DNA from: Orobanche coerulescens
Taxonomy: Eukaryota > Streptophyta > Magnoliopsida > Lamiales > Orobanchaceae
Direction: 5' to 3'
DNA: 64,000 bases
NCBI GenBank assembly: GCA_033398695.1
Contig: CM065814.1
Coordinates: forward strand, 108,378,501-108,442,500
The notes under the pieces are model-generated. The model was not told the origin of the DNA and did not search any database. It worked only from the letters and a program-made list of their open reading frames with translations. Of this stretch, positions 31,580 through 43,477 are shown piece after piece. The number at the start of each line of letters is the position of its first letter. The first letter of the stretch is position 1. The position numbers and the translations under genes were made by a program.

Positions 31580-33464
31580 ATGGAGGAATGTCGCAGGAAT
31601 GGCGAGGAGATCGGCTCGCTAGGAAATCCACGACCATCGGCGGGCAAGACGGATCTGCGCGACGGATCCTGCATCAAAACAACTAAGTTAATACAACTCC
31701 TACGCAGTTGCAGTTTTCAACACAAAAATGCAATCTACCTCTCAGCCTTCTCGGGGTCCCGACCGAAATACGGTTTCCCTCGAGGGGTCTCAGCATCCGC
31801 GATCGCCATCTCCCGCATAAAAGCCGCAGAGGGCGGCTCATTCTCCGGAGCAACGATGGTGATCGGAGGCGCGGCGATCAGCACTTCATCGCCCGGGGCA
31901 GGAACCGAAGTTTCTTCGGCCTCGGCCTCTTGCGATTCGCTCGAAGCCCCTCATCCGGAATTCCCTCCTCAGCCACGACTGGATCCACGCGAGGCTCCGC
32001 CTCCGGAATTATTGGCAACGCAACAGGTGGGGCCCGAGACGACCTCTTTTGGCGGAGTCGGCCTAGAACTCCAGGATTCGACATAGCGATCTCCGTCGGG
32101 GGCTCCAAAAACCGAGGAAAGCGAACCTCTACAGTTAAGACGATCGATCAACAATCAGATACTGTCCTCAAGTAAGGCGATCGCCTAGAAAGTGAAGGTC
32201 GCAGAAACTCATACCTGGCACCGCGAGATGTCTCGGGAAACGGAATAGTCGAGCCGACAACCAACGACTCTCCTTGTTGATCCGAGTGGCGTCAAGGTCG
32301 TCGTCCGACAAGCTCCTTATCCGCTCCCAGACAACGAGAAAGTCAAAAGGCAGCTCCTCGATCGCCGGAATGTGAAAACCTGCAAAACCGAAATCAAATT
32401 AGATCAGTCCAAAATGCATCCAAACGAAGGGAGAGTCTAAACCCTTACCGGTATTCCTCTCCCGAAACTCAGTGGGGATCTCCAGCTCGCCCGAGGGATT
32501 GTCGCTCGCAGAAGCCCTCCACTTGCCGGCGACCCAGAACCACTTCGTCTGATCGCCCCGCATCTTATTCGGGACTCCGTGAATCACCCGACTGGATCGG
32601 CCCTGAATATGGTAACCGCCGACCAACCCTTTATGAGCCGTCAGTTTGAACAAATGGTTCATCTCCAACGGCGATGGGAGGCGGTACAGGCGGTGACCGC
32701 CGAAAAGGGTGAGAGTGCAGTTAATTTGGAGCCAGGCGTTCGGCGTCAGCTGAAGTGGCGCCACATTCCAAGCGGCCAACAGATGGGAGACAGCAAAGGA
32801 TAGAGGGAAGCGCACCGGCCTCCATAATCGCCTCATTCACGGCGACCATACCCATCGGAGGTCGGGTCGGCTCGTTCATTCTCCGCCGGCGCGAACATGT
32901 CCACATCTCGAAGGAACATGGAATCTTGTCCTCCAGACGGCGGATCTTTCCCGGTCGTCGAACTCCGTATTTGGCCAAGCGACCACAACGATCATTGCCG
33001 CGCAGATCGCGACCGCTTGGGGAGCACATAGGGGTAGGCGACGAGTATCCCTAAATCAAATCTCGGAGTAGGACCGCCAACTTCTCCATTATTTCAAAGA
33101 AAGGCCTTATAGGCCCGACCAAAGCGCTATGTTGCTCCCAAGAAGCCCTAATCGCGGATCTCTCTCGATATGCGATCGTCTTTCTTCAAGAACTCCTTAG
33201 CAACATCGGCCTCATTGAATAAAGCCTCGACTTCAGCAGGTCGATTCCGCCCGAATAGCACCATTGCCTCCTGTGGAAGACGGAAGAAGTTTCTCCCGGA
33301 CAACGATGTCCCGGCGAATCGTACCCGCTCCAAGTGATGATGAGGTTCCGGCCATTCTCGAGATACAAAAGGAGAAAAGGATTTTTCTTACCCGAAAGTG
33401 AAATCGAACGACGATCGGCACTAAGATCTTCGTAAAATTCGGCAACAAGTCCTTCGTTCTCCAA
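31580..33464 (-). pseudogene. Antisense ORF of element B: N-terminal and Transposase_28-like part, decayed
   Basis: Frames at 33464-33186, 33029-32721 and 32836-32399 together resemble the plant putative gypsy-type transposon family (PF04195, Transposase_28). Visible motifs are EMNHLFKLTAHKGLVGGYHI and KWFWVAGKW near 32520-32660. A Pro/Arg-rich stretch follows at 32108-31878. Whether breaks are introns or frameshifts cannot be decided here. The region is antisense to gag and runs towards it. Confidence 0.5.
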
Positions 33465-33855
33465 TAAGTACGCGTGAGTATGAAATCAAAGACCGCGCCC
33501 CTTTTATAGGAGAAGGCAGGGACTCGTTTGTAATAAGGGAAAACCTCAGGGGTCAGATCTCAAACGACGCATTAATTGACCCCCTCGAGACCCGCGTACG
33601 CGTCTTTTCAAGGACGCGTCAGCCGAGGAGTCATTAATGACCGTTGGCGTCCTCCAATAGAAGCCCGACACGTGCGTGGAGACTTTTCCACACCCATTGT
33701 TTTTTCCCGCGCAGTTTAGCGGCCAACCAGGTCGTCCGAACCCAGAGTATATCAGCTCAAAGACGATCGCCAGTTCAGTTAAACACAAAGTCGCTCGTCA
33801 AAAGTTCAGCGATCGCCAAGAGAGCCACCTCACCCCACGTTTCCAATGTATGAGC

Positions 33856-33870
33856 GAGCTGGGGGGCAAT
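33856..33870 (+). other. Element B polypurine tract
   Basis: GAGCTGGGGGGCAAT immediately precedes the 3' LTR. Confidence 0.8.
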
Positions 33871-35011
33871 TGTTGTGTCACGATTTATTCATCCCGACAG
33901 GCGATCGACTATAAGGCCGATCGATCAAGTCAACTCCAGTCAAACTTTGGCTAGCTCGCCTAATCGAAGATATCAGACCACCATCACGTACTCATCGATC
34001 GACTCCCAAGGTGATCGCCATTTGGTAGCTGGCGACCGACTCTAGTATCCGGCTACGGACGATCGACCTACGTCCCGAGCAGGGATGATCGCCCGTCAAA
34101 GTCATCGAGGATTGGATCTCAGAACAGCACCCACGTGCAGATCCACCAAAGGCGCTGACAAGATCTTCGCTAACAGACAAGATCTTTTGCTGACAGACAA
34201 GACCTTTGACCACAGCCTGTCACCTACCTCACCTACCGGCATGCGCGCCGAAAGTTATCAAGTGGGACCACCCGTGACAGCAACTCAGGACGCGTGTAGG
34301 CGTCTCATTGGACCGCACGGTTGACTGCCAGCAACTCCTGCAGACTTTAAGGGAACAAGCCCATGTGCTAAAGGACGATTGCCCGATTATTATAATACAG
34401 AAAAGGCGATCGCCCGACATACCCAAGTCCTATAAATAGAGAACCTCCTCCTACTGGAAAAAGGTTCCCAATTCATTTGACCTACGGTTCGAAACTCATT
34501 TCACCAACAGTTGAGAACACACATATGATCAAGCTCCCGGCTTTCTCACCGGAATCCATCTAAGGACTTCTCTCTCCGAATCTCTCGTCCAGAACACGAT
34601 CGGCTGGAGCAGCAAGTCTCCACCAGACAGATTCCAAGGGATTCATAAGCCCAGGAGCCCAAGCATCCAGCTAAATACTCGCCGTGAGAGACTGTCGATC
34701 TCTCACCGCCGCATTATTCATCTCCTTTGTTACAAGAACTCACGAGCATCAAATGGTTCTTAGGCAATCTACACGCTCACTAGCTAAGATAACAAGAATC
34801 CTTACACTCATTGTAATAGTATTCTTACATTAGTACTTGTATCCCCGAATATTAGTATTAATAATATCTCGCGAGAGCATTCAAGCCCGGGACTAACAAC
34901 CCCGGCAAATCTTGTGTTATTTATCTTTCTCACGGAAGTGCTCTTGCATTTGTTTGCTATCCCATCCATTCCAGCAATATCTATCTCCAGATAATATTTT
35001 GGGTAGCAACA
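33871..35011 (+). repeat. Element B 3' LTR (1141 bp)
   Basis: It matches 26727..27869. Differences cluster at CHG sites around 34710-34765. Confidence 0.92.
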
Positions 35012-35805
35012 TGGGTAAGGTCCGTTGAGGCCTCCGGAGTTCGGTACATGATGTGTACGAACAATGATCGTGTAGCAGTGATTGTTCGGGTAACATTTTA
35101 AATATGGATCTCGGACTCATAATGATATATTATTTAGTATGCTTTGAAACGAGAATCGGGCTAAGGCCCTAATGTTTACGAAAAGGTTTTGTAAATTAGG
35201 ACTCGAGGTCCCAAAGAATTTCTGCTTTAAAATCCCCGAGATGATGTGTTCCTTTTCAAATATCTCTTACTTGAGTTCGAAATTCTAAAACTTCTCGGGA
35301 ACATTTTGATAATTGATTTCCGTATTAAATTCATAGTTGCTATTTGCTTGTTACATTTCGTATGGTTTGATACTTGCACTAGTAAAACAGTGGAGTTTTA
35401 CTAACCCCCGAGTATTCGGGGGGTGGATGTCTGTTTTGCGTCCAGGTACATGCAGATTCAGGGGAGCAGTCACAGGATTGGCACAAGAGGATGACGAGCT
35501 GCGATACTAATCATGAGTCGAGAGTTGTTTGATTTTTGTTGTGTTGTCAGAGTTGATTTCAGTCTTCCGATATGTTGTATTTCGACCCCTGCGTGGGTAA
35601 TGTTGTTAGTCAGTCCTGTTGATAGAGTTGTGTGACCTCGTCGGTCTGTGTGTTTATGTGTAAGTGACCTTAACGGTTTGTATTATCATATTGTTTGACC
35701 CTGGCCGGGCAAGCATTTGGTTGTTTTTGGACGTTTAGCCTGGTAGATCCTTGCGGAAAGGGTTTACGGCGTGTAATATTCCCATACGGTTTTGGGGGTG
35801 TTACA
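35012..35805 (+). repeat. Element C 5' LTR, part 2
   Basis: It resumes at GGGTAAGGTCCGTTGAGG of the minisatellite and matches 41454..42247 to the end GGGGGTGTTACA. Confidence 0.92.
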
Positions 35806-35809
35806 TTTA

Positions 35810-35821
35810 TGGTATCAGAGC
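35810..35821 (+). other. Element C primer-binding site (initiator tRNA-Met)
   Basis: TGGTATCAGAGC, the standard plant initiator-Met complement, lies four bases after the LTR. Confidence 0.92.
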
Positions 35822-37651
35822 TTAGGTTGCGGAAACCTAGGCTGTCGGGTCGAGTCGAGTCGTGGTTTGTCGAGTAATGTGTTGTCTTGTCGTTCGAGTC
35901 GTCAGGTGACAAGTTGAGTTGTGCGTAGTCACAACGTGTCGGATATGTTTTCGGATGAGATTAGTATCGTGGGCGACCGTCATCTCCGTACGGCCTATGG
36001 ACGTAAGTCTCCTCTTTTATGCGAAGTACCTGTGTATCATGATTGTATCTAAATGAGTTAATTGCGGTGCATAATTTTATTTGCACGGTGTTGTGAATAT
36101 AGTTGTATTTAATACGTGTGACATATAGTATATGTATAAAACTAGGCCTATTGTTGTTTTACCTTTGAACCACTGTGAGGGGAGGTATGGTGTGAAAATT
36201 GTGAACCTTGTTGGGTTTCGAATAAGGTATCGACGATTGAGTTCGCGAGAAACTCCGAGGAATGGTTTTGTTATATGTTTAAACTAGATGCTGTGAGACG
36301 TATTCAATTGGATTGTGCATGTTGGACTGTATTTTTTTTTATCCACTGCGTGAATTATTTTGTAAGGGCTTTCGGTATTTTACCGACTGAGTTTTATTTT
36401 GAAAATCGATTCCCTTAACCGAGTTTTTGGCATTATGGCCTTGATCGTTTTGGCGAAATTCTTATGAGGGTATTTAGTATTTTGTAAATGGCTTTTGTGA
36501 GTTTTTGAAATATTACCGTCATCGGCCCTTTTGGCATTTTTGTAAATGGTTTTTTATCCTGGTGGGTTCCGGCGCGGGACCCACAGCACTATAATGTTCC
36601 GTGTAATTACCTGAGATTTTTGGGCATTCTAGCCCATTGAATTATCTTTGAAAACCTTGAGTATCCTAGAAATAAATTTCGAGACGTACGTTTAAAATGA
36701 ATTATTTTCTCGTGGTACATCCAAGGTGCCACAATATGTTTCAAAATTCTTCTACCTCGAGGACCAAAATGTTTTGAGATATTTCCAATGTTTTAGAAAC
36801 ACTTTTACTTAGACCCGAGGGTCGAATATTCTGAAAGTTTTCCACTAAGAGAAAGTGTCCTCATTTTTCTCAAATGCGAAATGATTTTCCAAAGTCTCGA
36901 TAACGATGTTTCACGGTTGTACTTTTTTTGAAAGGTGATACTCAAGATCAACTAGTGTTTTTCTAAATTATTTTCAAAAGGTGGTTTTTATTTCTTTTTT
37001 TTTAAACCTATCAATTCCCGTTTGCGTTTGGGAATGTATGTATGATTTTTGCTTTGTCGTTTTGATGTTCCTCCCGAGTATGATCGAATTGGTGGCATGA
37101 AAGTCGAGGCGTTGCCACGCAATTATTGTACTAGCCCTCTGTGAGAGGTGTGAACTGGTGTTTACTGTTTATCGCCTCGTGGCGATTTGCGTGTTGTCAC
37201 ACGAGTGTGAGATGTTGAAGCTTGGGTTTGTACGTTTGTGTACATGTGTGATTGTTTCATAATGTTTGTAATTATGTGCTGATTATCATTCGGGCCGTTG
37301 AGGTCGCCGAACGATACCGTCGTTGTTGTAGTGTTTGTGTGTGTATTACTTTACGATGGTAATCGTTGTATATGATATGTGTTATGATTCTTTGTCATGC
37401 TGAGTTGGCATCTCCGGTATGTTGTTCTGCGGTGTTATGTTCCATTGTATCTAGCATCTGTATTTTCGATATGCCGAGTCGAGGCATTCCGAACGTATTG
37501 TGCCGGGGGCATGTACGTGCAAATTGTCCTTCTCGTCAGTAACGCTTTTCAAGTGTGGACCCGAGAGACACAGGATCCAGTTTTGCGAGTTGGGTTCCGA
37601 GTATTTCGGGGCGCGAACTTCAGTACAGATATGAGGATCGGCTCTGAGAGG
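35822..37651 (+). other. Element C interior, left part, non-coding
   Basis: About 1.8 kb is T-rich with frequent stops in all frames. I recognise no gag, protease or pol motif. Confidence 0.6.
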
Positions 37652-37659
37652 CCCATGGG

Positions 37660-38349
37660 TAGACCCGGCAAAATAGGCCCAGGCCCGCGGGCCGGGCCAG
37701 CCCGCCCGTTTTTGGGCGGGCATTGGGCTTCATATTTTTGGCCCAAAAACCGGCCTTTGGCCCAGATTTGGCCCGCCGTGGAGGCCGCCCATGGGCCCCC
37801 GCCCAGTTTTTTTTTTTTTTTATATATTTATGTTATATGTAATTATAATATTTAAAATTTTTCCTTATTTGTTAGATTAGATTACATCTATATGTTAATT
37901 ATTGATGTAGTTTTATTTTTTATGGGACTTTGTGATTACTTTGTAGTATCTCATATCAATAATAATATTATTTTATGATTTTTATAAGAAAGTAGTAGTG
38001 ATAAATGAAATGATGATCAAATAAAAATATTTATATATTTGTCTTTTGATTGTGGTAGTGTAGTAAATAATATAATTATCAAATAAAAATAATTCTACAT
38101 TTATTTAATTGATTGTGATAGTATAGTGAATAATATAATAATTACGGATCGAAAAATATTTCTATAATTATTCAGAAATAATATTTCAAAAAAAAAAAAG
38201 TCGAGGCCATGGGCCGGCCCGCCGAGGCGGGCCACGGGCCTAATATTTTTGGCCCAAAAAAAATCGGGCCTTTTTGGCCCGGCCCAGATTTGGCCCGCCC
38301 GTTTTTTGCCCGGCCCGTTTGGGCCGAGCCCGCCCGTTTGCCAGGTCTA
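37660..38349. mobile_element. hAT-type MITE in element C
   Basis: The terminal inverted repeats are TAGACCCGGCAAA and TTTGCCAGGTCTA, with an 8-bp palindromic TSD CCCATGGG (37652-37659 and 38350-38357). Subterminal regions are GGCCCG-rich and the centre is AT-rich (about 37810-38190). It has no transposase ORF. TSD length and termini fit hAT. Confidence 0.9.
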
Positions 38350-38357
38350 CCCATGGG

Positions 38358-39471
38358 AGATGTTTCTGTCGTTTGCTTTTTGTGTTGTCACCTTACTCCA
38401 GTTGTTGTGAGTTGCGGGAATGACATTTCTTTTATAAGAGGTCGAATGTAATGCCCGTATCGTTTTGACTTCTGCATTTCCTCTTTCTCATGTCTATCGA
38501 CTCGCTCGTGTTTGTTGATACTTTCTGAACTTGTTCTGTATTCCGGTTTCATCGTTCGAATGAGCTGTGATCTTGTTGTGGGTCGATCTGGTTATCGCTG
38601 TGACTTTTTCGAGTTCGGTTCGATTCTTATGAACCTTGTTCGGAAGTGACATCATCTGGTTTTATTAGTTCTTCTATTCGAAGTGGATCGGATTTTGAAC
38701 CTCTGTATTTTCGACTCTGTCGACTCGTTTATGTTCGTTGACATTTTCTGAGCTTGTCCTGCCCCTTGCTTTTGTTGATCGAACGAGTGTGGTATTGTTT
38801 CGGAATAACTCGTTTGTCGTTGTGATTTTTCAATTGCTATTCCCTTTCCTGTGGATCTTATGTGTTTGCGCATCTTGTTGTTTTCACCGGGTCATGTTTT
38901 GTCTCGAGTCGAGATGTGAACTTCGGAGTTTGTCGGTTGAACCTTATTGTTCTTCGTGATCCGAACGTGATTATTCGATTTTTGTTGACTCGATCGTTGT
39001 GGTTGATCATTGATTGTTCGGTTTTTTGTTGATCTCGTTTCGTGATTGTTGAACGCCTGCACTCTTCGTAATTCCCTTAAGTTCGAGAAATTAGTCTCGT
39101 TTCGATCTTCCAACCCTTGGGCGGTGGAATTCCGTATTTGTTCAGCGTTTGGCTCGCGTTTTGATTGATGAACCGTTGGGTTGGTCAATCGTATTGATTT
39201 TTGTTCGTTGTGTTTTGTGATTGTTCAGATAATCGACTCGATTGTATTATCTGTTTGATGACGCTTGTCACTTATTGATTTTATTATGTCTATATCGGTG
39301 GCGTCGTGTTGGTCGTCGTGGAGCGTGTTTTCACGCCGTATATCCCGTTGCGTTGCTTGTAACGTTTCGCCGTTGGGCATGAGTTACGCGCTTCTGGTGT
39401 ATCTCGTTGAGTTTTACTGGCGGGATATTTCTTCTCCCTACTTGTTTTAAGTTTCGGGACGAAACTTCTTT
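38358..39471 (+). other. Element C interior, right part, non-coding
   Basis: A loose pattern of TTCG and GTTG words recurs (tcgactcg, cgttgtgatt, gttcg), but there is no recognisable coding domain. Confidence 0.55.
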
Positions 39472-39485
39472 TAAGGAGGGTAGAA
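39472..39485 (+). other. Element C polypurine tract
   Basis: TAAGGAGGGTAGAA sits immediately before the 3' LTR. Confidence 0.8.
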
Positions 39486-42247
39486 TGTAATATCGGCAAT
39501 TTTCGATTTTCGGTAAATTTCTTTTTTCGGCCGGAGTCCGTTTTGACGACTCTCTCATGACCGTTTCGTCATTCTGAGAATGATTAATTCTACGCTTTTT
39601 GTCATCCGAGTTCGTTTCGGTGTTGTTTTATTGAGTTCCGTGCTTTTTAGCGGTTTTTCCGCACTTGAGTTCGATTCTTGCGAATCTCGTCCGAAACTGT
39701 TGTTTCGACTTTCTCGTAAGTTCATTTAATGTTATTATTCATGTTGCAAGCTTCGGCTTGGTGTTTCGACCATGTATCGTGTATTTCGGACGTTTTGGGC
39801 CATTTTCATAATTTCCCAAAGTTTGGGGTAATTACTTTCCGTTGTCGAATTTCGGGCCTTCGGGTGGTCGGAATCGTGTGTCCTCTTAGTGCTCTAATTC
39901 GTCTTTGCGAGTACTTCGTAACCGTATCTTCGATTCGTATTCAGGTTCGGGTTTCGGGGTCGTTCGGGCCGTCGGAGTTGGCCCCGGCCGAGTCATGGCC
40001 GGGCGATGCAGGCCCAGATCGGCCGAGTTACGGCAGTAGTGCTCGGCGATTACGTCGTAAGGCCGGTTACGACGTAAGACTCGGCCGTTACGCACGTAAC
40101 GATGCCGGCATTTCGGCGAGACTTCGGCCATGGCGATGACGTAAGGGCGGCGATTACGTGCGTAAGCGTCCCGACCTTTGTCCCGGCTATTTAAGGCCTG
40201 AACCGAGTCATATCCGGCATTTTCCACTTTTCTTCGTTCCTTCCGCGATTTTTCACCATAGATCTATGGTTTTGAGTAGAATCAACTTATAACAACATGT
40301 TTTGGAAGTTGGAATCATAGATTAACATCATCTTCCACCCGGATCGAAGGTAAGAACACCTAAACTTTTGGTTTTTGGATGTTCTTGGGGTTTCTTAGTG
40401 TTTTGGCCGATTTTCTTTGTTTTGATTCAGATTGCTGATGAAACTTGATTGTAAACTCGTAATCATTCAATACCCTTGAAGTTTTGTGGAACGGATTTGA
40501 GTATTTCTTTGAATAATCGATTGAATTGGACTACGCCTTCAAAGTGTCCGATAAAATGCTTCAATGGGTAGAACTTGGGAAGTTCCATACGTTTTCGTAG
40601 AATTGTGATTGAATTGATATCGTTGTGACTTATGAACGAATTCTTGTGAAGAACTCGAGTCGGAACCCTTCCGTTCGTTGCCTTCTTTGGGGTTCGAGCT
40701 TCCCGGTCGAACCGTGTTCTTCGGAGCATTCGGTAGCGGTTATTAAGGCAAGTATCTTATTATACGACTTGTATCTTGTGAATAGTAATTACGTATGATA
40801 TGTATGACGATTTTGCTTGCCTCCGTAAATATGTTCCGTTTGAGTTGGTTGTGTTTTCCGAAATTTGAAGGCTTTGTGATAATAGTGATATATTGGTATA
40901 CGTGTTAGGCATTGTGCCATTTGTGCAGGATTGCGATGTACATATTAGATGGTTGTACACGTGTTTGTTCAATGTATTGTGTACCGAATGTGTGTTATGT
41001 TGGTTAAGAGTCGTTGTGATGATCATGATGTTTGTGTTGTTTTGGTTTACATACTTGATTGTACATTTCGGTGTAATGTGGAATGGCTTGACATTTAATG
41101 ATTATGAATTGTGTCGTGTCGATGTGTGTGTGTTCCAGGTAGGGTCTGACGTGGCCTCTGGAGTTCGGTACATGATGTGTATGAACAAGGTGTGTGATCC
41201 AGGTAGGGTCTGACGAGACCTCTGGAGTCCGGTACATGACGTGTATGGACAAGGTGTGTGATCTAGGTAGGGTCTGACGAGGCCTCTGGAGTTCGGTACA
41301 TGATGTGTACGAACAATGTTGTGGTCGGGTAGGGTCCGTTGAGGCCTCCGGAGTTCGGTACATGATGTGTACGAACAGTGTGTGTGGCCGGGTAGGGTTC
41401 GTTGAGGCCTCCGGAGTTCGGTACATGATGTGTACGAACAGTGTGTGTGGCCCGGGTAAGGTCCGTTGAGGCCTCCGGAGTTCGGTACATGATGTGTACG
41501 AACAATGATCGTGTAGCAGTGATTGTTCGGGTAACATTTTAAATATGGATCTCGGACTCATAATGATATATTATTTAGTATGCTTTGAAACGAGAATCGG
41601 GCTAAGGCCCTAATGTTTACGAAAAGGTTTTGTAAATTGGGACTCGAGGTCCCAAAGAATTTCTGCTTTAAAAATCCCCGAGATGATGTGTTCCTTTTCA
41701 AATATCTCTTACTTGAGTTCGAAATTCTAAAACTTCTCGGGAACATTTTGATAATTGATTTCCGTATTAAATTCGTAGTTGCTATTTGCTTGTTACATTT
41801 CGTATGGTTTGATACTTGCACTAGTAAAACAGTGGAGTTTTACTAACCCCCGAATATTCGGGGGGTGGATGTCTGTTTTGCGTCCAGGTACATGCAGATT
41901 CAGGGGAGCAGTCACAGGATTGGCACAAGAGGATGACGAGTTGCGATACTAATCATGAGTCGAGAGTTGTTTGATTTTTGTTGTGTTGTCAGAGTTGATT
42001 TCAGTCTTCCGATGTGTTGTATTTCGACCCCTGCGTGGGTAATGTTGTTAGTCAGTCCTGTTGATAGAGTTGTGTGACCTCGTCGGTCTGTGTGTTTATG
42101 TGTAAGTGACCTTAACGGTCTGTATTATCATATTGTTTGACCCTGGCCGGGCAAGCATTTGGTTGTTTTTGGACGTTTAGCCTGGTAGATCCTTGCGGAA
42201 AGGGTTTACGGCGTGTAATATTCCCATACGGTTTTGGGGGTGTTACA
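39486..42247 (+). repeat. Element C 3' LTR (2762 bp)
   Basis: It is a complete copy, TGTAATATCGG...GGTGTTACA. It includes six minisatellite units at 41137-41510. Confidence 0.93.
41137..41510 (+). repeat. 63-bp minisatellite in element C 3' LTR (six units)
   Basis: The first three units carry GTCTGACG-GGCCTCTGGAG and the last three GTCCGTTGAGGCCTCCGGAG (one with GTTCG). Each has GTACATGATGTGTAC or a one-base variant. Because most units are 63 bp, the minus strand reads open through them as a repeated 21-residue motif. Confidence 0.85.
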
Positions 42248-42252
42248 ATAAC

Positions 42253-42468
42253 TAGGGTCTTTTACATTCTTTGTAACTATACTCTTACATTAACATTTGT
42301 ACTCCAACGTATTCGTATTAATAACATCTCGCGAGAGCATTCAAGCCCGGGATTAAAAACCCGGCAAATCTTGTGTTATTTACTTTCCCCACGGACGTGC
42401 TCTCGCATTTGTTTGTTACTCGTCTATTCCAGCAATATCATCTCCGGATAATATTTTGGGTAACAACA
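42253..42468 (+). repeat. Element A 3' LTR, part 2
   Basis: It follows the duplicated ATAAC and matches 3130-3346. It ends GGGTAACAACA and is followed by the TSD GGAGT. Confidence 0.92.
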
Positions 42469-42473
42469 GGAGT

Positions 42474-43477
42474 ATGCCCTCGAATGCCACCCAGAGGATG
42501 TTGAGTGAAGGCATTGTACTTGTAATTATGTAAATTATTAATATAAGGCAATGGATGTTTCTTTATTTACTGGTAGTTAGTGGCATTCCTAACTCGTATA
42601 TATATATATATATATAGAAACTAGTCCGTGTATTTGAGAGCAAAACGTTCCACTCCTTATTGGATAAGTGGGTCGGCACTGGAAAGGTTTATAGCTCAAA
42701 TACTTAATCGTTCGTAAGTCGATGAAACTTGACTGGGCCTTAAGTTTATATGAAGACTTGTATGACATGTTCTTTGACATGGAGAGTGTCTGTCGAACAC
42801 AAATGGTTAGTGGGAGCACACGTTATAGGTATGCTAATTGGATTAGTATACTCGAATCGACTCACCCTCGATTCCTCACATGGATTTCACTACGGGACAG
42901 TCAATGACGGAATCGAAAGGTTGTGATAGGTATTCGTGAACCTTCGACTTGAGGATTTAGTAGGGATGTGCTTGTGACGTCAAGATTTTCATTAGAGTAG
43001 TTCGACCCTATAAACTGGGAGGCAGGGGTCAACCTCGGCGTGTATCTTGACGAGAAAGTAGCAGGTCCTACTGAATACCAAGATAGAATTCTTTCTCCCG
43101 TTAGTGAGCGGGTTATATGTCCTATGCAGTTATTGGCATATGAGATCGTAAGTCTTTGGCCAAAGCATTGGATCTAGTTGTATTGGATACACAAAAGCTC
43201 GATGATCTCGATTTGCATTAACGCATGCATAACGTCAAGTACAGATAGGGTTTGACTGACCGTGACCCTATAACTTGATCGGGACATTTGAAAGAAGGGT
43301 TTATAAACTTTATACGTATACTGGTATTCACGACAGAATGGTTCTTGAATGATCCCAATCATTCGTTCTCAATTGGGGTACAGTGTAGGCCGCCAGGCTA
43401 GCTAAGTGGTGCTACTACTATTTGGTTCCTCCCATTGCTGATTGAGACGGACCTACCAAGTCGCGCAATAGGATTGA
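42474..43477 (+). repeat. Copia 3' LTR, middle part
   Basis: It continues TGTTAGGAGT as ATGCCCTCGAATGCC. It contains a TA run at 42597-42616. It is cut at 43477 by element III (target ATTGA, 43473-43477). Confidence 0.85.

Larger units (their letters stand above)
26727..35011 (+). mobile_element. Element B: Tat-like gypsy, gag plus antisense ORF, no pol
   Basis: The LTRs are 26727..27869 and 33871..35011, TGTTGTGTCACG...GTAGCAACA. Internal parts are the primer site, gag, a non-coding stretch with an internal duplication, an antisense coiled-coil/Transposase_28-type ORF region and a polypurine tract. It inserted in the minisatellite of the C 5' LTR. No 5-bp TSD is visible and about 17 bases of the target unit are missing. 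Confidence 0.9.
24774..42247 (+). mobile_element. Element C: initiator-Met-primed gypsy-like LTR element without coding capacity, containing element B and a hAT MITE
   Basis: The LTRs are TGTAATATC...GGTGTTACA, with TSD ATAAC. The 5' LTR is 24774..26726 plus 35012..35805 (2747 bp) and the 3' LTR is 39486..42247 (2762 bp). The primer site is TGGTATCAGAGC and the polypurine tract is at 39472-39485. Without the MITE the interior is about 3.0 kb and has no gag or pol, so this is a large retrotransposon derivative that moves by borrowed proteins. Confidence 0.9.
2370..42468 (+). mobile_element. Element A: Tat-like Ty3/gypsy, gag-only, containing nested Athila, II, C and B
   Basis: The boundaries are TGTTG...CAACA with TSD GGAGT on both sides. 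Parts of A proper are the 5' LTR 2370..3346, primer site, gag, a short internal stretch to 5316, an 83-base tail 23932..24014, and a 3' LTR split into 24015..24773 and 42253..42468. There is no pol. Gag and LTRs are related to element B, which retains an antisense ORF that A has lost, so A is a non-autonomous relative. Confidence 0.9.

Noticed and set aside
37397..37855. 152-codon plus-strand ORF
   Set aside because: It crosses the border from C interior into the GC-rich arm of a MITE, with no domain and an artefactual Pro/Gly-rich composition.
41004..41561. 185-codon minus-strand ORF with repeated MYRTPEAS motif
   Set aside because: It reads through the 63-bp minisatellite of the C LTR. The unit length is a multiple of three, so openness is automatic. 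No homology to a protein is recognisable.
42597..42616. TA dinucleotide run
   Set aside because: An ordinary microsatellite in the copia LTR.
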